From assembly GCF_018691265.1 (NCBI RefSeq), contig NW_024881330.1, forward strand, positions 19,798,886 to 19,862,885: a DNA stretch of 64,000 nucleotides, written 5' to 3'. The translations under genes and the position numbers were made by a program. The DNA is from Tyto alba. Taxonomy: Eukaryota > Chordata > Aves > Strigiformes > Tytonidae. Below the pieces are notes generated by a model. That model was not told the DNA's origin. It worked only from the letters and a program-made list of their open reading frames with translations, and ran no database searches. Shown piece after piece: positions 24,991 to 35,893 of this stretch (position 1 is the stretch's first letter; every line of letters begins with the position of its first letter).

Positions 24991-27424
24991 ATGCTTCTCT
25001 TGCTTTTATTTGGAGCCTTGCTATTCTTACATACATCTACAATGAAAGATGATGCATTTTAAATAATTTTATTTATTTTGATTAACTGGCATTAAAATAA
25101 CAGTGAGAATAAAATTTCAGTTCCTTCTGACATCTTGAGTTCGCCCTCTGGCTTCCCTGTTGTCTCCAAGTCAAGCCTCTGACCTAAATTGCCCTTTATT
25201 CATTCTCATTTTAACCTAAGGTAGCCAAGAGTTTGCCACTCCAAATAAAGAATGTGAGTTTCTCAACACACACCTTCGACCAATGTCAAACATTTTTGTT
25301 TTCTCACTTCAAAAGCTCACAATAACAATACTGATAGAGGACCTTTTTACAATAAAGAATTTTAAATTGACAGTTGAAACGATGCATTGGAGGCATAAAG
25401 ATGTTAAAATAACAAGCAGTTGGCATACATAATTAGTCTCATTATTATTTTGTTGCTTCACAATGTAAATTGTGTTCTACATCCCCAAGATTTTAGCTAG
25501 GAGGAACATTTTTTTTCAGCAGGGTTTGGCTGGTAGAGGCTCTACCATAGACTATGTTAATGTATTTAGTCTTTAAATAAATTATTCAAACTATTTCAAG
25601 GCAGGATTAAATTATAGCAAAGTAAGCATTTTTATGTATTCTTGCACACTTAGACTCTAACTGAGAGGCCTTTTGCGTCAGCTAAACTATATTCATCTTT
25701 CAAATCAAGAACACAAATTCTATGAATCAAAGAACACGAGTATAATGCCCTCTGAACAAGATGTGTCACTAACCAAATGAAAACATCTGGCAATAGCTGT
25801 GGATTTTGAGTGATGTTGAGGTGAGGCCCAAGAGAATTCAAACCTGGATATCATCTGTAGGTTAGAGACAACACAACCTAATTGCCTCACTGTGTTTCTC
25901 AGCAGCCTGAGCGTGAGAAGGAACTAGGGGAACAAAGTGTTGAAGCACAGCAGTGAACCTTTGAAACTGACGATGAATTTTACAATAGTACCATCTGGTC
26001 CTGTGGGTGAGGAAAAAATGTAATCATTCTGCTTCTTTCCCACTTGGAGAAATGCAGACTTTGGTGTAAAAATGACTGATGACAGACAGAAAGGTGGTTT
26101 CCTCTGAAAGGAGAATTTTTGTATTCAGGCTACATCTTTTCTAAGTTCAGTTTCATTAGTGAGATATGTTTCCGTTTTCAGCAAGTGGTGTGAAGCTCCC
26201 AAAGGTTACAGGACATCCAGGGGAAGCACAGGCCCACCTCATGTCGAATACCTTGCCTTTGTCTTCCACAAAGGGCAGCCAGTGTTCTGAATTTGAAAGC
26301 TGTCCATGTCAATTTAAAATTAATACTTCCTTCGTGCAAAAAATACTCAATTCTTCTTTCAAATACTGAAGCATTAAAAATACAATTGGTGAAGATACAA
26401 CATGAAAGTAAAACAACCTTTTAAAAAGATAATTAAGATTAAATATTTGAATGTAAAGCCCAAGTCACACTACTACAGATACTATTTCCTTGTCTGATAT
26501 CAGACAGCTCTGAGCAGCTATCAGTCTTGACGGCAGTCATCTGCACCAAATGGACACTGAATTTTCAATAAGCTGGAAGCAAAAGCCAACATCTCTCCAG
26601 TGCTGTCTGTTCTCTGGGGGGATCTCTCCTTGCTCAGACTTGGCATTGGTTCTCTCTTCCATTACTACAAGAATTACAAGAGTGAAATAGAGTGGAAAAC
26701 ATCAGATCACCAAGGCCATGTGATGAATGAGGCTATTAGAGCAATTAGATGAACAGTTACTGAGTTTTATCTGTTTTGCTTGGTAAAATAAAATTTTAAG
26801 TAGGTTCATCTATCTCACCACACCTGATTACTCTGGAGGTCAGGCTTGCAGAAAACATTTAGAATAGTAACAGCATGAAATCTGCACATATGGGCATCAG
26901 ATTACTCATAAACACATTTTGCCTAGCCTATACAAGAGAAGACTGCAAAAACCCTTCAGTAAGGGTAAGATTCGCTTGACCTAAGAAAATCTATCAAATG
27001 ATTAGGAGTTTAGTTTAAGCCAAATTTCCAGGCGTATTCCATAACCAAAGAAAAGAGCCAGACCCCTCCAATAAGACATCATTCCCTCATAAAATAAGGC
27101 TCTAAAATAGGTGAGAAGAATCAATCTCTGCAGATTTCTCTCTCTCTTTCCCTTGCCCATAGAGCAACCACAGATGTTTAGCTCAGTCATGACACCTAAC
27201 ATCTTGATGCCTGAAATTATCCCACTCCCAGTAACTGAGCAATGGCATTTAGTATTTCATGTTGATTCACATGAACTGATTCATGCTGGAAGACACAACT
27301 GGAATTATATCAAATGAGGTCTGCAGTAACTACACCCAACCTGAAAAGGACCCGGGTTTCATATCCCACAGCTCTAGGAATGCTTTGCTTAGAGCAAAGT
27401 TCTTGCAGTCAGGAAAGCCAAGCT
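24991..27424. other. non-coding stretch, no gene recognised
   Basis: Unique AT-rich DNA with no named repeat and no convincing frame. The 5' side of the next CR1 may extend back to about 27310, where 'caacctgaaaaggacccggg' lies, but the match is weak. Confidence 0.5.
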
Positions 27425-28023
27425 CACAAGGGGCTGTATTAGCAAAAGCACGGCCAGCAGGTTGAGGGAAGTGTTTATTCCCTCTGGTTCCAGAGGGGGA
27501 GCTCATCTCAAGTGCTGTGTCCCGCTCTGGACTCCTCTGCACAAGCAACGCCAACAAACTGGAGGAAGTCCAGCAGAGGGCTATGAAGGTGATTAAGGGG
27601 CTAGAGCAAGGAGGGACGTACAAGAAGAGGCTGAGCGAAGTGGGATTTTTCTGTTTTAGGAAGGCTAAGAGAAGACCTTATTGCTGTTTACAACTACCTA
27701 ATGAAAGGATACAGAGAAGTTGAGCCAGACTCTTCTCAGTGGTGCACACTGGAAGAATAAGACACAAGGGGCATAAATAGCAGCAAGGGAAATCTAAATT
27801 AGTTATAAGGAAAATATCTTTGTAATGGGAGTAGTCAAGCACTGGAACAGGCTATCTAGAGAGGCTGAGGAGTATCCATCCTTGGGGATATTAAATATTC
27901 AACTAATCCAGGCTCTGAGCATCCTGACATAAGTTTGCTCTGCTTTGAGAAGAAGGTTGTGCTAGATGATCTCCAGACATCCCATCTAATCTAAATGTTT
28001 TTCTGACTCTATGCAATGGTTGT

Positions 28024-28024
<1 letters not shown>
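27425..28024 (+). mobile_element. CR1 LINE, 3' 0.6 kb including the pol C-terminus
   Basis: Sense-strand CR1. An open piece at 27517-27723 encodes the CR1 reverse-transcriptase tail with the recognisable pattern EEVQQRAMKVIKGLEQGG, then a KKRLSEVGFF block and a KAKRRPYCCLQLP block. Frame-breaking changes follow. The 3' region keeps 'agcactggaacaggctatct' and 'gtgctagatgatctccagac'. The usual terminal octamers are replaced by a long A run. The copy is 5' truncated and inactive. Confidence 0.88.

Positions 28025-28060
<36 letters not shown>
28025..28060 (+). repeat. poly-A tract at the CR1 3' end
   Basis: Thirty-six consecutive A residues directly abut the 3' end of the CR1 at 27425-28024. CR1 normally ends in short octamer repeats rather than poly-A, so this may be a microsatellite expansion or a later insertion scar. 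Confidence 0.9.
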
Positions 28061-28062
<2 letters not shown>

Positions 28063-30129
28063 TGAATTTTATGTTTTTAAAGAATGGTATGGAATGTGAT
28101 ACTGAAAAGATTGGGTGATATACAAATCCATGATAGTGATTCAGGTTTGGTTATGTGTGTAGGATCGATCTCACCTAACTTTAGCTGTCCAAAATGTCGG
28201 TGTGCAGTATCATAACGGAGACTACACTTCCCTCTATAATTAAAAGACAGACATACCTTGAGAATGAGAATTTTCTGAGATATATCAAACACTCATTTTA
28301 CAATGCAGTGAGATTCTCCCTGGATGCCAGTCTTCCTATTGAGAGATTCTAGGTGACTATCTTGGACTAGACACTATCTTTTAGGTAGTTATTTGGGAGG
28401 ATAAAACCCATTCTTATGTCAAACAACAGTAATATAAATATATTCAAAGAAATAGAAATGAGCAACAACAGTTGTTAAAAGGAAAAATCATTTTAAGAGA
28501 GAAGAGTGTTAAAATAATAAACACGAAGGGACACAAATATTTTAAATCCTTTCACATCCTATAGTGTATTTTCACCAAAACCAAAGAGCAAGATTCAAAC
28601 TGTTAAGAGATATGTCATCTTCCCAAAGTGCATAACACAGTGGAGTTCACTGCCAACAGGCACCATCAGGCCAAAGAGGAAACATAAATTAAATATTAAC
28701 AACATCTTTTATTTTTTGAGATTATATGTTCTTAAAATAATCCCAAACACAATTACTTTGACAATTCTGAAATTAAGAGAAAACCAGAAACCAATCCAAT
28801 ATATATTAGCATAATATACTATCCAAGGTTACTTTACAAGACAGCAACACAAAATAATCACTTTAAGATAATGTGCTTTGGCTAATAAATAAAACTAGAA
28901 GAGAACCCAGACTAGGCACAGGAAAATACACTTAGCCTCTTTTCAACAGCTATATCGAATAAACAGCAGACTGGCAGTTACATTCAATTAAAAACAAAAA
29001 GCCAAAAATTATCCATCACAGTACAAGTGACGTATTGATATGAGCTAGGAAATTCCTTGTATTTTATCCTATAGATGGTCTGCTCCTCAACGTATGTGCT
29101 ACTGACCACTCTGTTGTTAAAGCTAAATACTAAATTAAATGGACTAAAATTTAAAGGTGTGATCTAGAATAAAAATTGTTGTTTCTGTGTCTAAATCCAT
29201 TTTAAATAACCCTCAGTATTTTAATCTCTCCCTTTTCACTAAGAATGTCTTTCAGTCATATCGCTTTCCAATTAAAAAAAAAAATCTTTTCCATATATAC
29301 TTTGTATTTTGTAAATTGTATGGACAATTCAAATCAGCTAGGCCATTATAATAATCTAATCCTTCCACCATACAAAAATCTGCACCAGTTCTTGGGTCTA
29401 GACAAATGTTGTCCTTGACATGGGCTGGTCAACCCAGACCTGGTCTAGTTTGCCAGATTTTTCCACCAAGTGATCTGATTCCTGTTTCCATCCTCCCTGT
29501 GGTCCCTCAGCTGTAGTTAAGGGCCCAGAGCAGCTCATGCTTCACTGTCTGCTGCCTCCTTTTAACAGATGTGGGGGTTCCTCTTCTGTCATATGACTCC
29601 TCTTCTGTCAAAAGCACATTCAAATGAAATTAAATGAATAGAGTTAGGTACATGAACCTCAGGCCCACTAAACTGCGGGAGAATATCGATTTTTTCAGTG
29701 ATACAGCAGATGCAAGTCCTCCATAAGGTGAGACATGTGAACAGCCTTCAGCTGCATGGCACACATATCCTCCACATGGCTGGAAATACTCACAGCATGG
29801 TGGAGGACACCTGGATTTTGGTTGTGTGACCAGTACCTGTCCTGTCACAAAAGGAAAAGTGGCTTATTTAAATACTTCAGGCTGGAAATAATTTATTAGG
29901 AATTTGTGTAAACTCTTTCTATGACTAAAATCCTCACCATTAATATGATCTTATTACCTGCTTGCATTCTGTTCACTTCAGCTTCCTGGTCCTGGTTCTA
30001 TTAGAGATCTCCATCTGCTATCAAAACTTTTTACGAATAGGATTATTTACCAAAAAAAATCATTTGACTGCCCCTAAACTTTATTTCTTAGTAAGTTAAA
30101 TATATGCAGCTCTTCTAGGGAACCAATTT
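28061..30129. other. non-coding stretch, no gene recognised
   Basis: AT-rich, with several short A runs (for example at 29273-29284). No element or gene was recognised. Confidence 0.55.
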
Positions 30130-30245
30130 TAATTTACTGGTTTTTAACTCAGTGCCGTCTTTGCAGTTCTTCAAACTGTCTCCAGTTTTTCGAAGCCCTT
30201 TCTGAAGTGTAGATGCTGAGACAGTGCTCTCTGTATCTGTATTGG
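30130..30245 (-). mobile_element. possible ancient CR1 piece beside an LTR
   Basis: The plus strand 'ctgtctccagtttttcgaag' and 'tctgaagtgtagatgctgag' resemble the old CR1 segment around 'ctctccagtttctc'. It is interrupted at the LTR boundary at 30246. Its continuation after 30738 is not clear. Confidence 0.4.
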
Positions 30246-30738
30246 TGTGGTGGGTTGACCCTGGTGGACGCTGAATGGTCATCAAAGCAGGTCTATCACT
30301 TCCCTCCTCAGCTGGACAGAGGAGAGAAAATATAACAAAAGATTCGTGGGTCGAGATAAGGACAGGGAGAGATCACTCACCAATTACTGTCACTGGCAAA
30401 ATAGACTCGACTTGGGGAAATTAATTTAATTTATTACCAATCAGATCAGAATAGGATAGTGATAAATAAAACGTACATCTTAAAACACCTTCCCCCCACC
30501 CCTCCCTTCTTCCCGGCTCAACTTCACTCCAAATTTCTCTACCTTTTCTCTCTGAGTGACGTAGTGGGGCAGAGAATGGCGGTTATGGCCATTTTATTTT
30601 ACTTTTGTAAAATAAATGGAGGTTGTGGTCATTTTACTTTTTCATTCTATTCTTTCCTTTTGTCCTGTTGAGGAGAGGGAGTGAGATTGCAGCTGGATGG
30701 GTGCCTGGCAGCCAGCCAAGATCAAACCCACCAAAACA
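30246..30738 (-). mobile_element. short solo LTR, minus orientation
   Basis: It starts TGTGGTGGGTTGACC and ends AAACCCACCAAAACA on the plus strand, so it has TG...CA ends with an inverted repeat. The first roughly 350 bp are the reverse complement of the 3' part of the LTR at 31034-32222, including the complement of AATAAA at 30430-30435. The U3 side is only about 140 bp, far shorter than in the partner, and holds a short internal duplication (ggcggttatggccatttta and ggaggttgtggtcatttta). I could not find a clean TSD, so the boundaries rest on the termini alone. Confidence 0.78.
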
Positions 30739-31150
30739 TCATTTAGCATCTGGTTGTGTTTCCTGAAACCTACCCTATAATCACCTTTTTCCTAGTCCTG
30801 TTTGCCCATTAAGTTTTGTTATGAATTTTTCCAAATATTACAGTATCTCTCTCTGTCACAGGATCACAGTGGGACAGAGGGTAAACATCTTTTCAGGACT
30901 ACTTTCCAAAATACCGTTTTCCCGAATGCAGCCTCCCACCCTGCGAGTATGAGATCCCTTTTCCTAATCAGCCTGTGGCCTTCTGTTACAGCACAGTAGC
31001 TGGACTGTATCTAGTTTACAACATGAATCATGATGTCCTGTAGACACCAGTATCACTGAAGAAGGAGGGGGAGGAGGTGCTCCAGGCGCCAGAGCAGAGA
31101 GTCTCCTGCAGCCTGTGGTGAAGACCACGGTGAGGCAGGCTGTGCCCTGC

Positions 31151-31549
31151 ACCCATGGAGGTTAACGGTGGGGCAGATCTCCACCTGAACCCATGGAGGT
31201 TAACGGTGGGGCAGATATCCACCTGAACCCATGGAGGTTAATGGTGGGGCAGATCTCCACCTGAACCCATGGAGGTTAACGGTGGGGCAGATCTCCACCT
31301 GCAGCCCGTGGAGGTTAACGGTGGGGCAGATCTCCACCTGCACCCATGGAGGTTAACGGTGGGGCAGATCTCCACCTGCAGCCCGTGGAGGTTAACGGTG
31401 GGGCAAATATCCACCTGCAGCCCGTGGAGGTTAATGGTGGGGCAGATATTCACCTGCAGCCGTGGAGGTTAACGGTGGGGCAGATCTCCACCTGCAGCCC
31501 GTGGAGGTTAACGGTGGGGCAGCTATCCACCTGCAGCCCGTGGAGGACC
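31151..31549 (+). repeat. 38/39-bp minisatellite inside an LTR
   Basis: Ten tandem units and a partial one. The anchor 'ggagg' recurs at 31157, 31195, 31233, 31271, 31310, 31348, 31387, 31426, 31464, 31503 and 31542, that is with steps of 38 or 39 bp. Unit core: 'ggaggttaacggtggggcag' followed by 'atctccacctg'. Units differ at a few sites (aacccatgg versus cagcccgtgg; gatctcc versus gatatcc), giving subtypes. It arose from a single LTR-internal motif present in related LTRs. Confidence 0.93.
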
Positions 31550-32031
31550 CCACTCCAGAGCAGGTGGATGTGCCTGAAGGAGGCTGTGACCCTGTAGGAA
31601 GCCCACACTGGAGCAGGCTCCTGTCAGGACCTGTGGACTCATGGAGAGAGAGGAGCCCACGCTGGAGCAGGTTTGCTGGCAGGACTGGTGACCCCATGGG
31701 AGACCCACGCTGGAGCAGTTAGTAAAGAACAGTAGCCCGTGGGAACGACTCACATTGGAGAAGTTCGTAGAGGACTGTCTCCTGTGGGAGGGACCCCACG
31801 CCGGAGCAGGGGAAGAGTGTGAGGAGTCCTCCTCCTTAAGAGGAAGGATTGGCAGAGACAGTTTGTGATAAACTGACTGCAACCCTCATTCCCCGTCCCC
31901 CTGTGCTGCTGGGGGGAAGGAAGTAGAGAAATGGGGAGCAAAGCTGAGACCAGAAAGAAGAGAGTGGTGAGGGGGAAGGTGTTTTAAGATTTAGTTTTTA
32001 TTTATCACTATTGTACTCCAGCTTGATTGGT

Positions 32032-32037
32032 AATAAA
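32032..32037 (+). terminator. AATAAA polyadenylation signal in the plus LTR
   Basis: AATAAA in 'gattggtaataaattata', about 190 bp before the LTR end. The mirror copy of the signal is at 30430-30435 in the minus LTR. Confidence 0.65.
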
Positions 32038-35000
32038 TTATATTAATTTTTCCAAGTCAAGTCTGTTTTGTCCGTGACGGTAATTGGTGAGTGATGTCTC
32101 CCTGTCCCTATCTTGACCCACAAACCTTTTGTTATATTTTCTCTCCCCTGTTCAGCTGAGGAGGGTAGTGACAGAGCTGCTTTACTGGGCAACTGGTATC
32201 CAGCCAGGGCCAACCCATCACATCATGTAAACAGCAGCCTGAATATCCTACACAGTCTGTAGAGAAAGTTAGTCAACTCTACAGATGAGTAGGTTGACTA
32301 TGGTATCAGGACCTCTTAGATGTGAAGAAAACAAGGTGCAACACAAACTTCTGCATCGCTTATTTCTAATTGATTTCTGTCTATTCTCTTCCAGGCTCTT
32401 CTAGGCACTTGGTATGAAACTCAGTGTTGCTCAGTAGCGTGCCGTTGTGCTTTGGAACACTCCACTGTAAGAAATTATTTCAAAGATAGAAAAAGGAAAA
32501 CCATATGAAGTTTCAATATTAATAATCTGCTGGATAAATTAAGGTTAAGGGAGTGGAAGAAAGATTTACTCATCACCTTTTACTATAAAGCCTGTGACAA
32601 ACCCTTCTTGGATATGAGGCTATTCCTATCATTTTTTTATGCCTAGGTAACATTAATAATTGGGGCAGTCTTCTCACTCATAACAGCCTTGAAGACCCTC
32701 TGTAACTTATTCTTTTTAGTCTGTTATGTCCTCATTTTTGGGGCAAAATTTGAAGAGGCAGCAACGAGTACAAAATAAGCTGCGGCTTGGATAATACCTA
32801 GTCTGACATGATGTTTATCAAACTGCAATTTTTATTTTAATAAAAATTGTAGAAAAACAAATTTGGTGTCTGCTACACATTAGAGAAGATATGAGTTGCT
32901 TATAAGTAACCAGTATATTTTCTAATTCTAATAGTTGCTGTAATTCACACAATAGGCTGATAGCTCTGTAACCTCTTTGGATACTTTTAAACACATTGAT
33001 GTTTGTGGGGTTTTTTAAGTCTGTCATGCACGTCACAGGAATTTTGCAAAGCCAAATAGGCAGGCTAGAACGCTGCTGACTGTATTTTATTTGGCATATC
33101 GTTCACAAGTCCATGCACTACTTTTTCTCTTCCTCAGCTAACAAGTATGTCAAAAAACTGTGTTTTACATCATATTTTGACTAACAAAGCATCCATATTC
33201 TGTGGAATCTTAAAGCTTATCCCCAGACGAGAGTCACTTTGATTCAGTTTTTTAACATCCTGCATCAACGTAGGGGCTCAGATGTTGCTGATCCCCATTA
33301 TAGACAATGCTGTATAAGAATATTCTCCACACTCCTCGTATTTGCCAACATTTAACCATTTCAAGTAGTACTGTTTAACTAAGGTTTTAAAAATGTTGAT
33401 TAAAATTAAAATTATTAAATATAAACTGGAAAAAGGGTTGGAAAAATCCACAAAACTTTCTGTATTTGTCTTTCCATCTAATTTATTGAAAAGTTTCAAA
33501 TAACAATATTTGGTATTTCAAAATTTGAAAATTTGGATGGTTATTTATTAATATTTGAGGAAAAGAGAAATGTAAAAAATAACTTTGTGTAGTGATAATT
33601 GACGATGGATGACTAGGACCATTAACCATTTGCAACCCAGAAAACAAGTATGACTGCAGCATGTATAGTGCCCAAATGGAACAGAAAAACATTAACGCCA
33701 TTATATTCCTGTGAGACCTTAGCCATAACAATCAGACATGTTCTACCCTCCCTGTTCAAAAAAGATCAATCCAGGCTGTAGCAGACAATGAATGTATCCA
33801 GAACATTTGGGTTAATGAGGAAAATGGCGTCTCTACCTTCCAAGAATAAAATACAAATTTACTTCAGCAGAATAAATGAAAAAATAATATGGTTTATTTA
33901 TGATGATATGATTGTTGCCTAGAAGTTCTTTAAGAGAGGAAAGGAAAAACAAGGGAAAATATTTAAGATACCAGGCAACACTCCCATTAAAACTAGGAAA
34001 GTTAACTTGCCATGAATATGTTCTGAAGAAAATTAGAAGGTTTTTCACCACAAGACGAAAGAAATTCTGACACAATTCCTATTAGGAAGCCTAGGAACAA
34101 AATCTACCTGCTTTTAAGTTGCAGATTCAGCAGTTTGGAATGCATGCTGTCTTTGACATTAAAGGACTGTATGCAGTGCTCTGAGGATGTACAATCTTCT
34201 GTAGTCCTATGAAATTGTTTGTACTCAGAAAACTGCATTGCTTCTGCGCTATATTGAAAATAAAACCGTTCAACCATTTCTTATTGCTTTTGCTACAGAA
34301 GTCATTTGATGGGAAAAGTGATACCTAAATAGGACTACCACAATAGCAGAGTCAATCTTGAAGAAAATGCGATTACTGTAATCATTTGTGCTGCCATCAT
34401 TCACTCAGTGTTACTCAGAAAACTCACAGGTCTCTAAGCCTTTGTCTTGGGAGTCTTCGCACATATAAGATTGTTTGCCTGTAGGGGAAAGTTCTCATGG
34501 ACTTTACATCACTACAGAAAGACTATAATTAGGTTTTGGAGAACAACTACTCAAAAATCAGTCACTAAGGTACCGATACCATTGTTAATAATTCTTGCAC
34601 ATGAATATATTGAAATTACTGTTTTGCAATTCCATGTTAGCACAATGTGAGCATCATTTTTCACTGAATCAAGTATTATATAATTCCTTATGTCTGTTAC
34701 ATTATTACTGTGGCAAAGTGAGAAACTGTCACGGGGAATTACTATAGTTCTGGAAAAGGACAGTGTTTCAAAGTATGTGCAGGTAGATCCATTGAGTGCA
34801 ATGTAAAGGTCTGGTCACTTTGACTAGGATCCCTAGGCACTAGTAGAAATACTTTTGATTCAAGTTAACTGGGAAAACTTAGTGGGCAGTCCCATGCCTG
34901 ACCACTGTGTCTGTGAATGCAAGTGTCACAAGCTGCAGGTGCCACAGCAGTTTCCCACCTGGGATGGGGAAGAACTTTGATCAGGCAGCCCTGGACCCAA

Positions 35001-35510
35001 GAGTCCACAAGGTAAAAGAAGAGATCCAAAAGACAATAAAATTGTTTATAGCAAGCAGAGAAAAAACTCAGAAATCTCCTTCCGTGACTATTTGAGAAAT
35101 AATAAAAAACTCTTCATAGGGCTGGGGCAAGATAATGTCTATGGGTAGAGAAAATACTCTTTCTGGGCCATGAGATATATCTGGACCAAATAGAGAGGCT
35201 TCATGAGGTCTGAAACAGAAGAGCAAACTTCAAGTTCAGTATTGGCTGAGAACCTGACAGGACAAGCAGACTCATGTCCACTAATAGTAAGACTTCAAAA
35301 ACAAAACACATCCACATAGTCATATTTCTGGCAAAACAACAAAGGGACCAGCCTTTCAACAGCAGTATCTAGTGGAGGCTGAGCCATTGGGGAATATGGT
35401 TTTAAATCATTCATTTAAACAAGACAAGATTCTGATCTCGTTAGACTGGTGAAAATCCAAAGTAAGTCCAAAACCTTCTAGACTGGGGTTCAAAAACATT
35501 AATGTCAAGG

Positions 35511-35531
35511 AAAAAAAAAAAAAAAAAAAAA
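35511..35531. repeat. poly-A tract
   Basis: Twenty-one consecutive A residues. No retroelement body was recognised. Confidence 0.85.
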
Positions 35532-35831
35532 GGAAAGGAGATCTCCTTTTTCAATAATATTGACATAAGAATTCTGTTTGATCTTTGTGGACATATGCTT
35601 CAAACATTGTTTCTTTTTATTAAGTAGGAAGCTTTTTAATTTTTTATATTTTTTAAGTGACTGTCTTTATTACTTCTTCACTTTTGCTGTTTCACTATTC
35701 CAAGTTATTTGGAGTTATTTATTTTCTGGTTCCACCCTTGTCAATAGATTTATAACAAAGTTTGCTGTATATGAAGGTCAAAGCATTTATCCATAATCTA
35801 GCACAGTTGTCAGATGTGAAAAACAGTGTAG

Positions 35832-35893
35832 AAAAAAAAAAAAAAAAAAAAACACAAACAAACAAACAAACAAAAAAAAAAAACAAATAAAAA
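35832..35893. repeat. poly-A and (CAAA)n microsatellite
   Basis: An A run followed by several CAAA units and a second A run. Confidence 0.85.

Larger units (their letters stand above)
31034..32222 (+). mobile_element. solo LTR, plus orientation, with internal minisatellite
   Basis: It begins TGTCCTG and soon reaches 'agacaccagtatcactgaag', so most of the U3 5' part seen in the LTR copies at 10 and 17 kb appears to be missing. It ends CCAACCCATCACA. Likely TSD: tcatg at 31028-31032 and 32223-32227. The 3' end has AATAAA at 32032-32037. The centre holds variant repeats built on 'acgctggagcaggtt' (31600-31720) and 'ggaccccac', a layout I recall from long avian LTRs. It shares blocks such as 'ggactgtctcctgtg' with the 10478 family, so the two are related. 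Confidence 0.85.

Noticed and set aside
31238..31722. Repeat-rich frames (EVNGGADLHLQP type) across the LTR minisatellite
   Set aside because: They follow the 39-bp period and shift frame wherever a 38-bp unit occurs; by-products of the tandem repeat.
32670..32820. Possible CR1 or other repeat around 'gaggcagcaacgagtac'
   Set aside because: No clear block order or terminal motif; similarity too weak to call.
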